A stretch of DNA of 64,000 bases from Spirosoma oryzicola (lineage in GTDB: Bacteria > Bacteroidota > Bacteroidia > Cytophagales > Spirosomataceae), in contig NZ_CP089538.1 of the NCBI RefSeq assembly GCF_021233055.1, positions 2,310,501 through 2,374,500 of the forward strand, written 5' to 3'. Below the pieces are notes generated by a model that had not been told where the DNA came from, searched no databases, and saw nothing but the letters and a program-made list of their open reading frames with translations. Below are positions 50,819 through 60,399 of this stretch, piece after piece (positions within the stretch are counted from its first letter, which is position 1; every line of letters starts with the position of its first letter). Made by a program: the position numbers and the translations under genes.

Positions 50819-53377
50819 ATGGTTAAGCCTGCTTACTATACGTTACTGCTCGGTGCCGGCCTGGTCTGTTTGTTAAGCTTTCGGTCTAAATTCGGACAGC
50901 TGCTAGGTGATGAGCCATCGCCCGTGCGAACGCCGACGGAGGAACTGGCTACGTTTAAGCTGGAGCCGGGCCTGAAAATTCAGCTTGTGGCCGCCGAACC
51001 AATGGTGCAGTCGCCCGTTGTGATGACGTTCGATGAAGACGGACGACTATGGGTCGTGGAGATGCGCGGTTTTATGCCCACCATCGACGGTGAAGGTGAG
51101 GAAAAGCCGGTTGGCCGTATATCGGTGCTGGAAGATACCAATGGCGATGGCCAGATGGATGTCAGCACGGTTTACCTCGATAGCCTGATCATGCCCAGAG
51201 CGATGGCCTTGGTGCCGGGTGGTGTGCTGGTCGTTGAAAATCAGGCGCTGTGGATGACCAGCGACGCAAACGGTGACCTCAAAGCAGATACCAAAACACT
51301 GATTGATAAAGAATATGCTGGCAACGGTTTGCCGGAACATGCACCGAACGGACTCTGGCGGAGTATGGACAACTGGTATTATAACGCCAAATCCCGCTTC
51401 CGGTATCGACTGACGGACGGCAAATGGCAACGCGATTCAACGGAGTTTCGGGGGCAGTGGGGAATCAGTCACGACGACAAAGGGCGCCTGTATTACAATT
51501 ACAACTGGTCGCAGTTACACGCCGATCTGGTCCCGCCCAACTACTTGTCGCGCAACAAAAACCATACGCCAACGACGGGTATCGATTACGGACTGACGCT
51601 TGATCGTCGGGTTTATCCGATCCGGGCTACTCCCGCCGTCAATCGTGGGTATATACCCGGTACACTAAACAAAGAAGGGCGATTGCAGGAGTTCACGGCA
51701 GCCTGCTCCCCACTTTTCTACCGGGGTAAAGCTCTGCCAACCGCTTATTATGGCAATGTATTCGTTTGCGAACCGGCCGGAAATCTGGTCAAACGCAACA
51801 GTGTGGAAGAAAAAGGGCTGTTGATTAACGCGCACGACCCGCATCCGGGTACCGAGTTTCTGGCGTCGACGGACGAGCGGTTTCGTCCCGTTCATCTGGC
51901 TAGCGGACCCGATGGTGCCTTGTACATAGCGGATATGTACCGGGGCCTGATTCAGCATTCAGCTTACATAACGCCCTATCTGAAAGAGCAGACGTTAGAG
52001 CGGCATCTGCTTCAACCGCTCTCTGCCGGACGTATCTGGCGCATTATTCCCGAAAACTGTACCGCTTCCAAGCCAACGAAATTAACAAACGCTTCCCCGG
52101 ACGAATTAGTAGCGCAACTGTCGAACCCCGACGGTTGGTACCGGGATATGGCGCAACGGCTGTTGGTCGAACGTAACGACAGAAGCATCGAGAAAGCGCT
52201 TACTGCTGTTGCTTTGAAAGGAGAGAACAAGTTTGGGCGCTTTCATGCCCTGTGGACGCTGGATGGTTTGTCGTTGAGCAAGCCGGATGTGCTCTTTCAA
52301 CTAGTTGCCGATCACGACCCGCTCGTTAGCACTGCGGCACTGCGCCTGATGGAACCCTTCGCAAAAAACGATAAAGCAATTGGGCAAAAACTTGGGAAGC
52401 AGCTGTTGGGCCAGTGGCAGAAAGCGTCCGTCGAACAGGTCTTGCAGATGGCGTTATCCGCCAGTGTTCTCGATCAGAAAGATGCTCAGTCATTGCTGGC
52501 GGGTATTGTAGAACGACACGGAGAAACGGCCCTGATCCGTGATGCTGTAATGAGCAGTCTGCAAAATAAAGAATATGCGTTCCTGCAAAGTTTACTCAAA
52601 TCACCCCAGTGGCAGGCCCAAACCCCGTCAAAGGAAATCTTTCTGGAAATGCTGACTACCGCCATTGTTCGGAAGCGGAATACCGCAGAACTAACGGCGC
52701 TGCTTACCCGACTGAGTACAAACAAAGCCGCGCTTGGGTGGCAGGACAAAACCATCCTGACCGGTATGTCGATAGCGGGTACGGCAAAGAAAATGAAACC
52801 GGTGAAACTAGCCGCAGCACCCGGAATTTTAACGGCATCCAACAGCCCTGTTGATCCGGCAAGGCTGGCTGCTCTATCGTCGATGTTTGAATGGCCCGGT
52901 CATGTCGCGGCTAAGGCCGTCGCCGTAAAAAAGAGCCTGCTCAGCGAGGATGACCAAAAACAATTCGCGCTTGGACGTCAGCACTACCTCAGCACCTGCG
53001 CGGGTTGTCACGGAACCGACGGGGCCGGTCTAAACCGGTTTGCGCCCCCGCTCATCGGCTCCGACTGGGTGCTGGGCGACGAAAAACGGCTGGCTCTGAT
53101 TATTCTGCATGGTATGGAAGGGCCGGTAAAAGTAGCCGGGAAAACGTACGACGCTCCGGCTATACTGCCGGTGATGCCCGCTCATTCGACAATGGACGAT
53201 GGCGCGATCACGGCGATCCTGACCTACATCCGCAACGAGTGGGGAAATCAGGCCGGGGCAGTGGGTAAACGCGTGGTGGGCATGACCCGCGTTACGTCGC
53301 AGGGACGGGTTGTTCCTTGGACGGCTAACGAACTGAATAAATACATGCTCGAAGCAAATGCCGCGAGTGCCAAATAA
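50819..53377 (+). CDS. PVC-type haem-binding dehydrogenase-like protein (propeller + HEAT + cytochrome c)
   Basis: An 852-residue protein. A signal-anchor (YYTLLLGAGLVCLLS) is followed by a six-bladed sugar-dehydrogenase-like propeller (about 60-400, with blade motifs such as VMTFDEDGRLWVVEMRG), alpha-helical HEAT-like repeats (about 430-690), and a C-terminal cytochrome c domain with CAGCH (Cys727, Cys730, His731). This is the membrane-bound 'PVC-type' architecture. It probably oxidises a sugar or polyol in the periplasm and passes electrons to the haem. The ATG at 50819 is chosen over a TTG at 50768. It is first of four co-directional genes. Confidence 0.87.
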   Translation: MVKPAYYTLLLGAGLVCLLSFRSKFGQLLGDEPSPVRTPTEELATFKLEPGLKIQLVAAEPMVQSPVVMTFDEDGRLWVVEMRGFMPTIDGEGEEKPVGRISVLEDTNGDGQMDVSTVYLDSLIMPRAMALVPGGVLVVENQALWMTSDANGDLKADTKTLIDKEYAGNGLPEHAPNGLWRSMDNWYYNAKSRFRYRLTDGKWQRDSTEFRGQWGISHDDKGRLYYNYNWSQLHADLVPPNYLSRNKNHTPTTGIDYGLTLDRRVYPIRATPAVNRGYIPGTLNKEGRLQEFTAACSPLFYRGKALPTAYYGNVFVCEPAGNLVKRNSVEEKGLLINAHDPHPGTEFLASTDERFRPVHLASGPDGALYIADMYRGLIQHSAYITPYLKEQTLERHLLQPLSAGRIWRIIPENCTASKPTKLTNASPDELVAQLSNPDGWYRDMAQRLLVERNDRSIEKALTAVALKGENKFGRFHALWTLDGLSLSKPDVLFQLVADHDPLVSTAALRLMEPFAKNDKAIGQKLGKQLLGQWQKASVEQVLQMALSASVLDQKDAQSLLAGIVERHGETALIRDAVMSSLQNKEYAFLQSLLKSPQWQAQTPSKEIFLEMLTTAIVRKRNTAELTALLTRLSTNKAALGWQDKTILTGMSIAGTAKKMKPVKLAAAPGILTASNSPVDPARLAALSSMFEWPGHVAAKAVAVKKSLLSEDDQKQFALGRQHYLSTCAGCHGTDGAGLNRFAPPLIGSDWVLGDEKRLALIILHGMEGPVKVAGKTYDAPAILPVMPAHSTMDDGAITAILTYIRNEWGNQAGAVGKRVVGMTRVTSQGRVVPWTANELNKYMLEANAASAK

Positions 53378-53398
53378 CCAGACTACTAGCTCAGTTGT

Positions 53399-54463
53399 AT
53401 GCCGATGGACAGACGCGTGTTTCTGCAAAAAGCAGGTATGGGAGCGATGGCTCTTTCGTTGCCGCAATTACCCGATGGGGTCAAAACGACGGGAATGGGC
53501 ATTGTGGTACATTCGTACGGCATGCGGTGGAACTCAAAAACGCCGAGTAGTGCTTACCCCGGCTTTACTAACGCGCTCGACTTGCTAGATCACTGCCATC
53601 AAATTGGGGCGGGGGGAGCGCAGGTTGTCGTGAGTGACTGGACCGCCGACTTTGCCAAACAGGTTCGGGCTAAGCGTGATAAACTCGGTCTGTACCTGGA
53701 AGGCTCCATTGGTTTACCCAAAAAAGCAGAGGATGTTCCTAAATTTGAGCGCGAGGTTGTCAATGCCAAAGATGCCGGGGCTCAGGTGTTACGCACCGTC
53801 TGCTCGTCGGGCCGACGTTATGAAACGTACCATTCTGGGGATGCTTTTCAGGAGTTAAAAAAGAACGCACTCGCTTCATTACGACTGGCCGAACCTGTGC
53901 TTCAAAAGCATAAGGTTAAGCTGGGCGTCGAGAATCACAAAGACTGGCGAGCGCCTGAGCTAGCAGCCATTCTTCAACAAATCAGCAGTGAATGGGTAGG
54001 GGTGACGCTTGACTTTGGCAATAGCATTGCCTTGCTGGAAGATCCGATGGACGTGATCAAGACACTTGTTCCGTTCGTATTCACGACGCACGTAAAAGAC
54101 ATGGCCGTTGAGGAATACGCCGATGGCTTTCTACTTTCCGAAGTGCCGTTGGGAACGGGTATTTTAGACATACCAGCGATTATTTCTTTGTGCAAAAAAC
54201 ACAATCCAGCCGTTACGTTCAACCTGGAAATGATCACGCGCGATCCGCTCGAAATCCCCTGTCTGACCGATGGTTACTGGGCCACCTTTGCCGATGTACC
54301 GGGCGCTGATCTGGCCCGAACGCTTCGCATGGTTCGTCAGCATAAAGCCAAAGCTGCGTTGCCAAGAATATCACAACTATCCGCCGATAACCGGCTGGCT
54401 GCCGAAGAAGAAAACATCCTGGCCTGCCTGTCGTACAGCAAAAACCAGATCGAGCTTAAATAA
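53399..54463 (+). CDS. Tat-exported sugar phosphate isomerase/epimerase-like TIM-barrel protein
   Basis: A 354-residue protein with a twin-arginine signal (DRRVFLQKAG near residues 4-13). The rest is a xylose-isomerase-like TIM barrel; metal-binding acidic and histidine residues are in GVENHKDW, VTLDFGNS and FTTHVKDM. Export suggests an oxidised or keto sugar substrate in the periplasm, possibly a product of the cytochrome protein encoded 21 bp upstream. Met at 53405 is an alternative start. The fragment at 1-160 belongs to the same type. Confidence 0.82.
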   Translation: MPMDRRVFLQKAGMGAMALSLPQLPDGVKTTGMGIVVHSYGMRWNSKTPSSAYPGFTNALDLLDHCHQIGAGGAQVVVSDWTADFAKQVRAKRDKLGLYLEGSIGLPKKAEDVPKFEREVVNAKDAGAQVLRTVCSSGRRYETYHSGDAFQELKKNALASLRLAEPVLQKHKVKLGVENHKDWRAPELAAILQQISSEWVGVTLDFGNSIALLEDPMDVIKTLVPFVFTTHVKDMAVEEYADGFLLSEVPLGTGILDIPAIISLCKKHNPAVTFNLEMITRDPLEIPCLTDGYWATFADVPGADLARTLRMVRQHKAKAALPRISQLSADNRLAAEEENILACLSYSKNQIELK

Positions 54464-54532
54464 ACGGTTTTTTACCGGCTTGTCTGATGAACTGGTGACA
54501 GCATCTATCTCCGAAACAACTAAACTTTTTAG

Positions 54533-55318
54533 ATGAGTAACGAAGCACTACCCGGAATTAAACAGTTTGACTTAACGGGTAAATCCGCCATCATTACGGG
54601 TGGGTCAAAAGGACTTGGGCTGGCAATGGCCGCCGGATTAGCCTCGGCGGGAGCCAGCGTAATGCTGGTCAATCGCAATGCGGAAGAAGGAGCCGCAGCC
54701 GCCGACCAAATCGCTCGTCATTTTGGAGCCAGGGCTCTTTCCTACAGTGCCGACATCACAGACATCGGGCAAACGGAAGCGATGGCAAAAGCTGCCTACG
54801 ACGCGTTCGGACGGATCGACATACTCATCAACAGTGCGGGTATCAACATCCGGGGAGCCATCGACGACGTATCGCCCGACGATTTTAATAAAGTCATGCA
54901 GATCAATGTCAATGGTACCTGGCTGTGTTGCAGAGCGGTTACGCCGTACATGAAAGAGCAAAAACGGGGCAGCATCATCAATCTGGCCAGTACACTCGGC
55001 CTGGTCGGACTGGCAAACCGGACACCCTATACGGCCAGCAAAGGAGCTGTGGTGCAGATGACCCGCGCGCTGGCTATTGAATTGGCACCGTTTGCTATCA
55101 ACGTCAACGCCATCTGTCCGGGACCATTTTTAACGGAGATGAATATTCCCATTGCCCACACCGACGAAGCGAAAAATTTTGTGGTAGGTGCTACCGTCCT
55201 GGGCCGCTGGGGCGAACTGCGTGAGATTCAGGGAGCGGCTATCTTCCTGGCCAGCGATGCCGCCAGCTACATGGTTGGCTCGATGCTGACTGTCGATGGC
55301 GGCTGGACCGCAAAGTAG
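54533..55318 (+). CDS. SDR-family oxidoreductase (gluconate 5-dehydrogenase-like)
   Basis: A 261-residue classical SDR: TGGSKGLG (22-29) for the dinucleotide, NSAG (100-103), and catalytic Ser153, Tyr166 and Lys170 in YTASKGAVV. It resembles gluconate 5-dehydrogenase/3-oxoacyl reductase-type enzymes and, next to an organic-acid MFS transporter, probably interconverts a keto-acid sugar in the cytoplasm. It is 69 bp after the isomerase gene and 69 bp before the transporter gene. The substrate is inferred from context only. Confidence 0.87.
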   Translation: MSNEALPGIKQFDLTGKSAIITGGSKGLGLAMAAGLASAGASVMLVNRNAEEGAAAADQIARHFGARALSYSADITDIGQTEAMAKAAYDAFGRIDILINSAGINIRGAIDDVSPDDFNKVMQINVNGTWLCCRAVTPYMKEQKRGSIINLASTLGLVGLANRTPYTASKGAVVQMTRALAIELAPFAINVNAICPGPFLTEMNIPIAHTDEAKNFVVGATVLGRWGELREIQGAAIFLASDAASYMVGSMLTVDGGWTAK

Positions 55319-55387
55319 TGTATGTTCAGGATTAAAGCGCAGTATATAATCCTGAACACTCAGTTTCCTAAACCAATCCTTTACTGA

Positions 55388-56752
55388 ATGGAACCGCTAA
55401 ACGAAGCCTCGCCGAGTGGTAACTCACCAAGTGGCAATTTCTCCGGAGGAACGCTGCCAGCACGAAGCGGCCTGAAAACGCGGGCTCGGTACGGGATGCT
55501 GGCGCTCGTTTTCGTCAACGTGGTGATCAATTACTTGGATCGCACCAATCTGGCTGTAGCGGCTTCGGCGCTGAGCAAGGAATTACAGCTAGGGCCACAG
55601 AAATTAGGGTATATCTTCTCGGCGTTTGGATGGTCCTATGCCTTGTTGCAAATTCCGGGCGGACTGATCGCCGACCGGGTTGCTCCGCGTGTTCTATACG
55701 CGTTTTGTCTTATTACCTGGTCTTTAGCAACGCTTTGTCAGGCATTTGTTCGGGGATTTGCCAGTTTGTTTTCGCTTCGGCTGGCGACGGGTGCGTTCGA
55801 AGCACCTTCGTATCCGATCAACAACCGGGTAGTGACCAGCTGGTTTCCTGATCATGAACGGGCGTCGGCTATTTCGCTGTACGTTTCCGGGCAATTCATT
55901 GGCCTGGCCTTTCTGACCCCCGTTTTGGTGACGGTTCAGTACTATGCGGGCTGGAAAGGCTTGTTTATCGGTACGGGACTGGTCGGTATCGTTTGGGGGC
56001 TGGTCTGGTACCTGTTCTACCGTGATCCGCTGGATCACAAGACCGTCAATCAGGCTGAGCTGGACTACATCGAAGAGGGCGGAGGGTTAATCAGTAGGAA
56101 ACAGGCAGGACCAGCGCAAGCATCCGCCTGGAGTTGGTATAACGTAAAGCAGGTATTTTCGAGCCGAACCTTGTGGGGCGTGTACATCGGGCAGTTTGCC
56201 GTCAATGCTACGCTCTGGTTTTTTCTGACCTGGTTTCCAACCTATCTGGTGCAATATCGTGGTCTTGATTTTATCAAATCGGGTTATCTGGCTTCTGTAC
56301 CGTTTCTGGCGGCTTGCGCCGGTTTGCTGCTGTCGGGCTTTGTGTCCGACTATCTGGTGAAGACCGGAACGTCGGTGAGCGTAGCGCGTAAGACACCCAT
56401 TATTGCCGGGCTTTTGCTATCTGTCAGCATCATTGGCGCTAATTATACGAACGATACGACCATGATCATTTTCTTTATGGCGCTGGCTTTCTTTGGTTCG
56501 GGCATGGCCCTAATCTCATGGGTATTTGTATCGATTCTGTCACCGAAACACCTGATTGGCTTAACCGGGGGCGTGTTTAATTTTATGGGTAACTTGGCGT
56601 CTATTGTCGTACCTATCGTAATCGGCTACCTGGCGAAGGAGGGAAATTTTAACCCGGCGCTCGTTTTTATCGGTACGTTAGGATTTGTTGGCGCTTGCTC
56701 GTACATATTTTTGGTTGGAAAAGCCGAGCGGGTTGTAATCCGAGAAAAATAA
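55388..56752 (+). CDS. MFS transporter of the anion:cation symporter (sugar acid) type
   Basis: A 454-residue protein with 12 predicted helices after a ~35-residue Gly/Ser/Asn-rich N-terminal region. VINYLDRTNLAVAASAL in helix 1 and the GGLIADRVAPR loop are typical of the ACS family (ExuT, GudP, phthalate permeases). It most likely imports a hexuronate, aldonate or other organic anion with protons. As last gene of the cluster it links periplasmic oxidation and isomerisation to cytoplasmic SDR chemistry. Confidence 0.9.
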   Translation: MEPLNEASPSGNSPSGNFSGGTLPARSGLKTRARYGMLALVFVNVVINYLDRTNLAVAASALSKELQLGPQKLGYIFSAFGWSYALLQIPGGLIADRVAPRVLYAFCLITWSLATLCQAFVRGFASLFSLRLATGAFEAPSYPINNRVVTSWFPDHERASAISLYVSGQFIGLAFLTPVLVTVQYYAGWKGLFIGTGLVGIVWGLVWYLFYRDPLDHKTVNQAELDYIEEGGGLISRKQAGPAQASAWSWYNVKQVFSSRTLWGVYIGQFAVNATLWFFLTWFPTYLVQYRGLDFIKSGYLASVPFLAACAGLLLSGFVSDYLVKTGTSVSVARKTPIIAGLLLSVSIIGANYTNDTTMIIFFMALAFFGSGMALISWVFVSILSPKHLIGLTGGVFNFMGNLASIVVPIVIGYLAKEGNFNPALVFIGTLGFVGACSYIFLVGKAERVVIREK

Positions 56753-57097
56753 CCTGGACAAATTAAGCACAAGAGGTTGACGTACTATAAGTAGCGAATC
56801 AATTGACACATCATCAAGGCTTTTTGTATCCTGTCTGATTCGTGTTGTTCACTATGTCAACGAAGTGAATCGGTAATCAATTGATTAGTAGCGTCTAATC
56901 TTCATTAATACGTCAGGCTATTTTTTGACGACATCCTATTATGGGCTTTTACAATTCGTAGTAGAAGGGTGTCAATTCACAACGTTCTTAAGCTAGTTGG
57001 CACAAAAGTCGGTTGAACCGCTCCCCGTTCAGCGCCAATTTTGATCTGTCAATGATTGCTGATCAAGTCAGCTCAAAACCCGACAGATACACGGCTT
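56753..57097. other. Intergenic region without a clear gene
   Basis: About 345 bp between the MFS gene and the small membrane protein. It contains the 12-bp palindrome AATCAATTGATT near 56876 and a T-rich region, but no convincing ORF and no strong terminator. CAATTTTG near 57037 resembles a -7 element for the next gene. Confidence 0.4.
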
Positions 57098-57712
57098 ATG
57101 AACCAGTTTACCTTAACCAATCGTACACTTGGTGCTATTGGCCTTCTGGGAGCTCACTACATGTTGATTGCTCCACTGCTCCCGATGCGCTATCCTGCTC
57201 TAGCGCAATCTGCTTTTGACGGCCTGGTCGGTTTATTTTTTATGCTTACCTGTATGGGCAGCTTAGTTGGCCTGATACGTCTGAATGCAACGGGCAACTC
57301 TTCCTTCGGTTACTTCGTGATTCGGCTCAACTTGCTAACACTGGCCATTGCCAACATCTGGAACATTTACCAGGCTCTTGATCCTAATGCCAATACCGTT
57401 TTATACAGGATTCTGGATGCGTTCTGGCCTATTAGCATGGTCGTCATGCTCTTGGTAGGAATTATAGTAGTTCGAGCAGGGACCTTGCGCGGATGGCGAC
57501 GCTATGTGCCGCTGGCTGTGGGGATGTGGCTTCCCCTGACGGCATTGGTAGGCAAACTGATGGGATCGGCCTTGGTTCACATGGATGCTGTTGCCGATAA
57601 CGGTACGTTATACATCCTATTAATTTCTGGGTCATATGCTTCCATCTGCTGGAGTTTACTGGCTTATCTGGTCTGGACAACACCCCAACCGCAGCCCATT
57701 GGCCAAATGTAA
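57098..57712 (+). CDS. Polytopic membrane protein, unknown function
   Basis: A 204-residue protein with about six hydrophobic helices and short loops, no signal for export beyond the first helix, and few charged residues. I do not recognise a family. The ATG at 57098 gives MNQFTLTNRTLGAIGLLG; a TTG start 14 codons upstream is less likely. It stands alone, and composition is like its neighbours. It could be a small DUF-type integral membrane protein; no role is offered. Confidence 0.6.
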   Translation: MNQFTLTNRTLGAIGLLGAHYMLIAPLLPMRYPALAQSAFDGLVGLFFMLTCMGSLVGLIRLNATGNSSFGYFVIRLNLLTLAIANIWNIYQALDPNANTVLYRILDAFWPISMVVMLLVGIIVVRAGTLRGWRRYVPLAVGMWLPLTALVGKLMGSALVHMDAVADNGTLYILLISGSYASICWSLLAYLVWTTPQPQPIGQM

Positions 57713-57896
57713 GCTATTGTGGTATAAGCGAACCTGTATCTTAGGACGATCGATGTATTAACCGCTTCCGTAGAAGACGCCCGCTCAATTCACGTATTCA
57801 ATGGGCTTTCGTAATTTCTATTCGCTCACGGGTGATTGCTCTATACGTAGAATTATCCAGTCGAGCTTTTTCTAGAAAGAACACAAAGGAAAATAA

Positions 57897-57929
57897 AAAA
57901 GCCCCAAATTCAGTGAATTTAGGGCTTTT
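57897..57929 (-). terminator. Intrinsic terminator of the tRNA-Val transcript
   Basis: On the minus strand AAAAGCCCTAAATTC, loop ACT, then a 15-nt complementary arm (one G-U pair) ending in CTTTTTTAT. The stem begins at the last base of the encoded CCA. Confidence 0.85.
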
Positions 57930-58006
57930 GGTAGGAAGTAGCGGGCTCGAACCGCTGACCTCTGCTCTGTCAAAGCAGCGCTCTGAACCAACTGAGCTAA
58001 CCTCCT
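57929..58006 (-). tRNA. tRNA-Val (anticodon GAC)
   Basis: Cloverleaf read by eye on the minus strand: acceptor AGGAGGT pairing with ACTTCCT (one G-U), D arm GCTC/GAGC, anticodon stem CTGCT/AGCAG with loop TTGACAG (anticodon GAC, codons GUC/GUU), a 5-nt variable loop AGGTC, T arm AGCGG/CCGCT with TTCGAGC, discriminator A and an encoded CCA. It lies 44 bp past the UMF1-type MFS gene and is followed by its own terminator. Confidence 0.93.
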
Positions 58007-58050
58007 TTGCCGAACGAAAGCGTTGCTGCCTCCTTGATCGTGGTGCAAAC

Positions 58051-59361
58051 TTACGAAAGTTCTGCATTCTCCACACGCAGACCGTAAATTTTTTGTGAAG
58101 GAATCCGCCACAGCAGCATAAAACCGACAATAAATAAGACCAGCAAGGCCAAAATGCTGTTACGCATGTTGCCCGTTAATTGCTCGATCAGTCCATATAA
58201 AAGCGTACCGAGCACGATCGATGCCTTTTCGGTTACGTCGTAAAAACTAAAGTACGAAGCCGTATCGGTACTCGCCGGAATCAGCTTGGAATAGGTCGAA
58301 CGCGACAGCGACTGAATACCACCCATCACCAGACCCACAACGGCGGCTAAACCAAAAAACTGCGATTCGGTCTGCACAAAATAGGCGCAGGCGCAGACAA
58401 CAATCCATATTGTAACGGCAATCATAAGCGCATAGGTGTTGCCCAGCCGTCCGGAGAGCCACGAAAAGCCGTAAGCGCCGGGAATAGCAACTAACTGAAT
58501 CAAAAGAATTGTAACAATCAGGCTCTGACCGGGGAGTTTGAGTTCATCGCTGCCGAAGATCGTCGCCACGTACATCACCGTCTGTACGCCCATGCTATAG
58601 ATAAAAAAGGCGACCAAAAACCGTTTGGCTAGCGGCTGTTCCTGCAATTCCGTCCAGACGTGTTGCAGTTCTTTAAAGCCATTCAGCAGGTAATTGCCAG
58701 CCTGTTTCACTTTCTTCGTTCCGTCGGGCAGGCGGCTGAACGGGATCTGAGCAAAGCCAATCCACCACAGACCCACCGTCAGAAAAGCGATACGGGAGGC
58801 CAGTCCTTCGGAGATGTTACCGAACCAGTCACGTTTGAGAATGACAACCAGGTTGATGACCATCAGGATTACACTGCCGATGTAACCCATCGAAAAGCCC
58901 CGCGCGCTGACTCGATCAAACTGATCTTCGGTGGCAATGTCGGGTAGATAGGAATTGTAAAACACAATGCTACCGCTCCAACCGATCAAACTTAGCCAGA
59001 AACAGATCACGGCGAAGGTGGTCGTTTCCTTGGTAAAGAAATACAACAAACTGCAACTGATGGCTCCCGTATAGCAAAACACCTTCATGAATGTTTTCTT
59101 ACGACCGCTGTAATCCGCAATGGCGGAGCAGACCGGCGACAGCAGCGCCGTGAACAGGAAAGCCGCTGAGATTGTGTAGGAAAACAGGACCGAGTTTTTG
59201 ATGGATAAGCCGAGGAAATTAATAACCGGCCCACCGGTTTCATTTAAGGCGGTGGCTGAAAAATACACCGGAAATATGCTGGACACGATGACCAGCGAAT
59301 GCACCGAGTTCGCCCAGTCGTAAAGGGTCCAGGCGGTCAGAATACGGGGAACGTTCTTCAT
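58051..59361 (-). CDS. MFS transporter, UMF1/Atg22-like family
   Basis: A 436-residue, 12-helix protein. The N-terminus TAWTLYDWANSVHSLVI has the YDWANS signature of the UMF1 (Atg22-like) family. FYNSYLPDIATEDQFDRVSARGFSMGYIGS is the other conserved block. Fungal Atg22 exports amino acids from vacuoles; bacterial substrates are unknown. It is transcribed towards tRNA-Val. No close partner gene is present. Confidence 0.9.
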   Translation of the reverse strand: MKNVPRILTAWTLYDWANSVHSLVIVSSIFPVYFSATALNETGGPVINFLGLSIKNSVLFSYTISAAFLFTALLSPVCSAIADYSGRKKTFMKVFCYTGAISCSLLYFFTKETTTFAVICFWLSLIGWSGSIVFYNSYLPDIATEDQFDRVSARGFSMGYIGSVILMVINLVVILKRDWFGNISEGLASRIAFLTVGLWWIGFAQIPFSRLPDGTKKVKQAGNYLLNGFKELQHVWTELQEQPLAKRFLVAFFIYSMGVQTVMYVATIFGSDELKLPGQSLIVTILLIQLVAIPGAYGFSWLSGRLGNTYALMIAVTIWIVVCACAYFVQTESQFFGLAAVVGLVMGGIQSLSRSTYSKLIPASTDTASYFSFYDVTEKASIVLGTLLYGLIEQLTGNMRNSILALLVLFIVGFMLLWRIPSQKIYGLRVENAELS

Positions 59362-59442
59362 TTCTCAACAAGTGATCGGGCAAATTAGCAAATGAATGGG
59401 AGGGAACGCAGCACTGGGGAAAATTATCGGTTCAAGGACTGT

Positions 59443-60348
59443 CTACTTCGTTTGGCCGGGTGGTACGTTATTCGTTAAAAAGTCGATTACGGCTCGCGTA
59501 AAGGCATGGTTTGAGTCACCGGCAACCATGTGGCCTGCCTGAGCGACGCTGATGCTCTGTGCGTGAGGAACTGCGTCCAGAAATTCGGCCATCACGTTTT
59601 CGCTCACCACATCGCTGATGCCTCCGCGCACAATCAGCGTCGGTACAGTCAGCGAGCGGGCTGCCCGATAAAGCCGTTCTTCGTGTTGTAACTGTTGGTC
59701 AGGAGCCGAATTGCGTTGCCATAACGCCAGCATCTTCGGGTCCCAATGCCAGTAATAGCGTCCCTGCCGAAAACGGAGATTTTTCTCCAATCGGCTGTGA
59801 TCCGACGGGCGGGCTCGGTTGGGTAGATACGAAGCGACAGCGTCGGCGGCTTCGTCCAGACTAGCAAATCCATCCAGATTGCGGCTCATGAACGAAAAAA
59901 TGCGCTCAATTCCTTTTTGCTCAGCACGGGGAGCGATATCGACAAGCACAATGGCCGTGCACAGGGAATCACTTCCGGCGGGCCGCTCTCCTTCAGCAAT
60001 CAGTGCGATCATGCCGCCCATGGATGCGCCGACAAGAGCGGGCTTCCGATCAAGCTGAGCAATCACCGCTCGCAAATCATGAGCCAGATCATCAAGGGTG
60101 TAATGCGCTTCGGGAGACCAATCGCTGTCGCCATGCCCGCGAGCGTCGAGGGCGATGGCGTACCAGCCCGCGTCGGCCAAAACGTGTGCAGAATCGCCCC
60201 ACGAATGACGTGTTTGCCCACCACCGTGTAGCAGTAACACCGGCTGGTTCGCAGGGTTTCCGACTGCTTCAGCTGTTACGAAAAAGCCGTGCTTCTTCAA
60301 GCCCGGCTCTTCCAAGCCGGACTTGGTTTCGAATCTGAGAAGTGGCAT
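59443..60348 (-). CDS. Alpha/beta hydrolase
   Basis: A 301-residue alpha/beta-hydrolase. The oxyanion motif is LLHGGGQTRHSW (about 39-50), the nucleophile elbow GASMGG has Ser109, the acid lies in RGGISDVVS and the His in AQAGHMVAGD. No signal peptide is seen. Relatives include esterases, peroxidases and C-C hydrolases of aromatic pathways; the substrate is not predictable. It is co-directional with the MFS gene (81 bp apart). Confidence 0.9.
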   Translation of the reverse strand: MPLLRFETKSGLEEPGLKKHGFFVTAEAVGNPANQPVLLLHGGGQTRHSWGDSAHVLADAGWYAIALDARGHGDSDWSPEAHYTLDDLAHDLRAVIAQLDRKPALVGASMGGMIALIAEGERPAGSDSLCTAIVLVDIAPRAEQKGIERIFSFMSRNLDGFASLDEAADAVASYLPNRARPSDHSRLEKNLRFRQGRYYWHWDPKMLALWQRNSAPDQQLQHEERLYRAARSLTVPTLIVRGGISDVVSENVMAEFLDAVPHAQSISVAQAGHMVAGDSNHAFTRAVIDFLTNNVPPGQTK

Positions 60349-60399
60349 ACAGTGTCGAATAAACGGTACGGAAGGTGGCCCGCTTCTTCTGTCAGCCTG

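Noticed and set aside
57013..57219. A 68-codon plus-strand ORF at the start of the small membrane protein gene
   Set aside because: It is out of frame with the hydrophobic, gene-like frame and has no support.
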